From positions 2,604,001 through 2,668,000 of the forward strand of contig JBLDXI010000021.1 in NCBI GenBank assembly GCA_047495785.1: 64,000 nt of DNA, in the 5' to 3' direction. Shown one piece after another: positions 61,287 to 64,000 of this stretch (position 1 is its first letter; each line of letters begins with the position of its first letter). Below the pieces are notes generated by a model that saw only the letters and a program-made list of their open reading frames with translations, searched no databases and was not told where the DNA came from. The position numbers and the translations under genes are program-made. This DNA is from Lepidodermella squamata (taxonomy: Eukaryota; Gastrotricha).

Positions 61287-63629
61287 GATCAGACCATTGA
61301 TTGAGCAGCTCTTGCCGACGTGGCCGCATCGTTTGCCGCTCGGTAGCTTGAAAGCGCACGACCACTTGCCGTTGTGAAACTCGACGAGTATCGACGGATC
61401 GCGTATCTTTTCTTTCTTCCACCATTCGCGGGTGAACTCTGCTTTGCTCAAGTTCTTCTGTATGGCGTAGTCTTGCTTTGATAGCGTGGTCGTCGTATCA
61501 CCCTGCTCTTGACGGACCGACTGAGCGTTCGAACCGTGCATCGGTGGGTTGTGCGCAGGCGGTCGCGATGCCGGTGCCAGGCGTTTGAGACACGTTCCGG
61601 GTTGCCCGTACATTTGTTGCGCCGAGATCGCTTTGACGACGGCGGGCTTCTTGGACGGCGCCGGAAGTTCTGTTGGTGACTTGTCTTTCGGGCTGGTGGC
61701 ACGAGCTCGCTTGGTGGGCACCGAGGCGTTTGGCGCACCTGGTCGAGGAGCGTTCTGCGAGACCGCGTTGATCGCTTCACCGAAGAACGAGGCGACCGAG
61801 CTGACATCTGAAATAGAATTGCAATTATTAAAACGAGATTCGACATTGGCTGCAGCTGCTGCTAGCGCGGTGTCGCTGGCACTGTCGATCGGTGAAGCGT
61901 CCTTGCTCGGAGTCTGAGGCAGAGGCGCGGACGTGGGCGTTAACTGGGCTGCTGTCGATTTGTCGGCAGTGACCGTTTGTGGAGTAGCCGGGCGGGCTAC
62001 ATTGATAGTCGTTGAGTGGTCGGCGGTCGCCGCTGAATCGCGGCTGCCACCGTTCTTGGTAACCAAGTTGCTAGCTTCAGAAGTTGACCGAGCGGTAGTC
62101 GACGCTGAACCGCGACTGTCAACGCTCTTTGAGACCAAGTTGCTAGCTTCAGAAGTTGACCGAGCGGTAGTCGACGCTGAACCGCGACTGTCATCGCTCT
62201 TTGAGACCGAGTTGCTAGCTTCAGAAGTTGACCGAGCGGTAGTCGACGCTGAACCGCGACTGTCATCGCTCTTTGAGACCAAGTTGCTAGCTTCAGAAGT
62301 TGACCGTGCGGGAATCGAGGCCAAATCGCGACCGAGACCTCTCTTCGGTACCAGTGCGTTGATCTGAGCGGTTGAACGTGCGGAAATCCAGGTCGAATCG
62401 CGTTCTTCTGTGGTGAGCAAGCCCCAATCACCCGGGCTCGGATGGCCAGTCTGAGCGGTTGAACCGGGAGCCGCCTTGGGTGTCGGTGGTAACGCTTGAC
62501 GAGCTGTTTCTGATTGACCTGTCGGCGTAACCGGATTGACGGCCGGGTCGCTTACGACCATCGGCGACGAAGACTGAATGGTGTCGTGCGCTTCAACTGT
62601 TATGTTGACAGGTGCTTCCCTTGGGGAGGCATGGACCTGAGAAAGAGAGTTAGGGTTAATTAGTAAGCTGCGGTCCGCCTGTATTTTGTTTTGCGCAAGG
62701 TGATAAGTAAAAGCCTGCCAGCCCTTCGTAACGTTGGTGAGCAAGTCAGGGCTGCGCATGGCGCGTTTCATTTCGTTGCAGGCGCATTGAAATTGTTCGT
62801 AGATCGCCGGCCAGTAGATGTTGCTCGACTTGCGCAGGACTCGTAGCACGCTGTTGCTGCTCGCGACAGTGTTGAAGACCCGCGACGTTTGGGCCGCTCT
62901 GTCCGACGGATGGCAGTAGTTTGCTGCTTGGCGTGCATCGGTGAACGCACTTTCGAGAGCTTGCTCGTGTCCTGTCATGGATTTATGACGTATCTCGGAA
63001 ACAACATTGTAAAAAAGCAAATCAACGATGCCCTGAGTGCTAGCTTCGAACCGATGCTCGCGCGGGAAGAACTTCTCGAGCACTGGCCGGAGTGCCTTCT
63101 CGTGAGCGGTGGTGGGTCTCTCGTTTTGAGGTTTGGCGTAGTCTTCACTGAAGTTGGCTGTGGCGAGCTTGGCTAAAATGAAGAAATGATGAATAAAATT
63201 GTTGAGTTTCTCGCGGAAGCGATCGAGGAGATCTTGTCGATGTTCCCTCGCTCGACGTTGCCCTTCTGCTGCTGCCTTAGAAGGTAGCTGCCCGTTGTCC
63301 GTTGAGTCTTGCGGTCGCTTCGTACCATCCGCGTGCCGACGGTCTGACTGAGCGTTCGAACCAGACCCGTGCGAGCGACTGGAGCGGCCGTGCGTAGCAC
63401 CCTCGTGCGAACGGTAAGATCGAGTGTTCGAACTGGACGCTGCTGCGGAGACTGTCTGTTTCGAGCGGCTTTGATGACGATCGCGCCGTTCTTGTTGATA
63501 GGGCGGATTGTGACGACTCGAGTTGTAATAGACGTAGCGGAAGCGGCCAAAGATGGCCCGTCCCGGGCGGTCGTTGTTAATTTCTGTAAACCCGTTGTTA
63601 TTAGAAACAAAACGGTTACGGTTAGACAT
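61134..63629 (-). CDS. ORF1 of element A, complete 831-aa frame spanning a unit junction
   Basis: This is the only uninterrupted ORF1 in the window. Residues 1-45 are conserved with B; 45-125 are Ser/Arg/His-rich; 125-320 are helical; about 325-328 (INPN) are encoded by the telomere-like motif at the unit junction. Residues ~435-525 contain four 24-residue repeats (TSEASNLVSKSDDSRGSAS). At the C-terminus C758-x9-C768-x14-H783-x4-H788 forms a zinc-finger-like pattern. I recognise no established domain beyond that; nucleic-acid binding is inferred from the basic, Cys/His-containing composition and the gag-like position 5' of the RT. Confidence 0.85.
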   Translation of the reverse strand: MSNRNRFVSNNNGFTEINNDRPGRAIFGRFRYVYYNSSRHNPPYQQERRDRHQSRSKQTVSAAASSSNTRSYRSHEGATHGRSSRSHGSGSNAQSDRRHADGTKRPQDSTDNGQLPSKAAAEGQRRAREHRQDLLDRFREKLNNFIHHFFILAKLATANFSEDYAKPQNERPTTAHEKALRPVLEKFFPREHRFEASTQGIVDLLFYNVVSEIRHKSMTGHEQALESAFTDARQAANYCHPSDRAAQTSRVFNTVASSNSVLRVLRKSSNIYWPAIYEQFQCACNEMKRAMRSPDLLTNVTKGWQAFTYHLAQNKIQADRSLLINPNSLSQVHASPREAPVNITVEAHDTIQSSSPMVVSDPAVNPVTPTGQSETARQALPPTPKAAPGSTAQTGHPSPGDWGLLTTEERDSTWISARSTAQINALVPKRGLGRDLASIPARSTSEASNLVSKSDDSRGSASTTARSTSEASNSVSKSDDSRGSASTTARSTSEASNLVSKSVDSRGSASTTARSTSEASNLVTKNGGSRDSAATADHSTTINVARPATPQTVTADKSTAAQLTPTSAPLPQTPSKDASPIDSASDTALAAAAANVESRFNNCNSISDVSSVASFFGEAINAVSQNAPRPGAPNASVPTKRARATSPKDKSPTELPAPSKKPAVVKAISAQQMYGQPGTCLKRLAPASRPPAHNPPMHGSNAQSVRQEQGDTTTTLSKQDYAIQKNLSKAEFTREWWKKEKIRDPSILVEFHNGKWSCAFKLPSGKRCGHVGKSCSINGLITHIREKHEKGDRHADIASRFRGIARAQGHPIPSPKRSVRDAASLFSTVRR
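62060..62330. repeat. 72-bp coding minisatellite in ORF1-A (4 copies)
   Basis: 'ctagcttcagaagttgaccg' recurs at 62071, 62143, 62215 and 62287, exactly 72 bp apart, so each unit adds 24 residues and keeps frame. The inner copies are almost identical; the outer ones are diverged. Confidence 0.95.
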
Positions 63630-64000
63630 AATGAGATTTATTGGTAGACCGGTTTCACTATTTCTTCAGTACCAATATCATACTTCTGATAGAATTATAA
63701 CGAGTGACATTATTGTGACAGCGCTATGATAACACCGTACCAGGTGCGTGTGCCTCGGACTATGTTAGGCGCAGCGGATTAGGATTACAAGGTGTTGTTT
63801 CGCGCACACGTGTTACTAAGTTCAAGTTAACTACGGCAGGTGTGCGTCTAGGTGTGCGCACTATATCGGATTAGCGCACAGATGTTGTGGCCACTACTTG
63901 TTGATCGGTGATTCTAGCCAAATGGGTAACAAGGTGTGCTACTAGGCTGGCGAGGCCTTGATGACGAGCTAACGTGACATCTGTGCTGTTGAGAGACGAC
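62651..64000 (-). mobile_element. Penelope-like terminal element, unit 2 of the A/C array (runs off the window)
   Basis: In sense this part supplies the upstream region, the hammerhead and the N-terminal half of ORF1-A. It matches 57715-59055 at an offset of 4945 bp with about three substitutions. By homology the RT of this unit should lie just beyond base 64000. Confidence 0.85.
63639..63677 (-). ncRNA. Compact hammerhead ribozyme motif, element A
   Basis: Identical to the motif at 58694-58732: stem I TATTGGTA / TACCAATA, core CTGAAGA, GAAA, stem III ACCGGT, C17. Predicted cut between 63647 and 63646, 17 nt before the ORF1-A ATG at 63629. Confidence 0.78.

Larger units (their letters stand above)
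57715..62650 (-). mobile_element. Penelope-like terminal element, unit 1 of the A/C head-to-tail array (4945-bp period)
   Basis: In sense (- strand, right to left): ORF1 C-part (62650-61134), RT (about 61286-59462), non-coding stretch (59461-58733), compact hammerhead (58732-58694), ORF1 N-part (58684-57715), then the telomeric tract. The following unit to the right repeats the sequence 58684+ at 63629+ exactly 4945 bp away with only about three differences over ~1.3 kb. The unit boundary at 62650 is marked by a single telomere-like motif gttagggtt inside ORF1. Confidence 0.88.

Overview
The window is nuclear DNA of an invertebrate animal. The genes have introns (52 to about 190 bp where I could place the splice sites) and the proteins are metazoan: CtBP, mitochondrial HSP70, a HIG1-domain protein, a FAM210-like protein, and a receptor built from farnesoic-acid-O-methyltransferase-type (FAMeT) and sushi domains. 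The telomere-type repeat is TTAGGG, which argues against most insects (TTAGG) and nematodes (TTAGGC). I cannot name the phylum.

Layout. 1-44 kb holds host genes, with intergenic DNA carrying many short foldback elements: a lipoyltransferase LIPT1-like gene (cut by the window edge), a HIG1-domain gene, mitochondrial HSP70, fragments of unrecognised genes around 8.8-14.1 kb (one RRM-like), a FAM210-like gene, CtBP, a THAP-like fragment, a large single-pass receptor gene (25.2-32.5 kb) and a probable leucine-rich-repeat membrane protein (39.2-44.2 kb). 44-49 kb is gene-poor subtelomere-like DNA with tandem repeats and a first internal (TTAGGG)n tract.

47-64 kb is a terminal-retroelement zone. 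All TTAGGG tracts have the G-rich strand on +, so the chromosome end should lie, or once lay, to the right. Every retroelement ORF is on the - strand, which is the orientation expected if RNA was copied onto the G-rich 3' end of the chromosome. Two related families of Penelope-like elements are present: B at 49.3-53.98 kb and A/C at 57.7->64 kb. Each encodes an ORF1 with a Cys/His zinc-finger-like C-terminus and an overlapping reverse transcriptase (RT) with no GIY-YIG endonuclease. Each has a compact hammerhead-ribozyme motif immediately upstream of ORF1.

The striking point is that the 3' end of each element, where it joins telomeric DNA, lies inside ORF1 at a CCCTAA-type seed. A single unit therefore has a split ORF1, and the frame is whole only where two units sit head to tail. 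Between the two Penelope-like blocks is a third family (T), apparently non-coding. It has a conserved 3' end with a UUCG-capped hairpin, a full hammerhead ribozyme and about 12 copies of a 178-bp satellite, and it occurs as variably 5'-truncated copies capped by TTAGGG tracts. The region reads like a layered record of terminal additions and telomerase capping.
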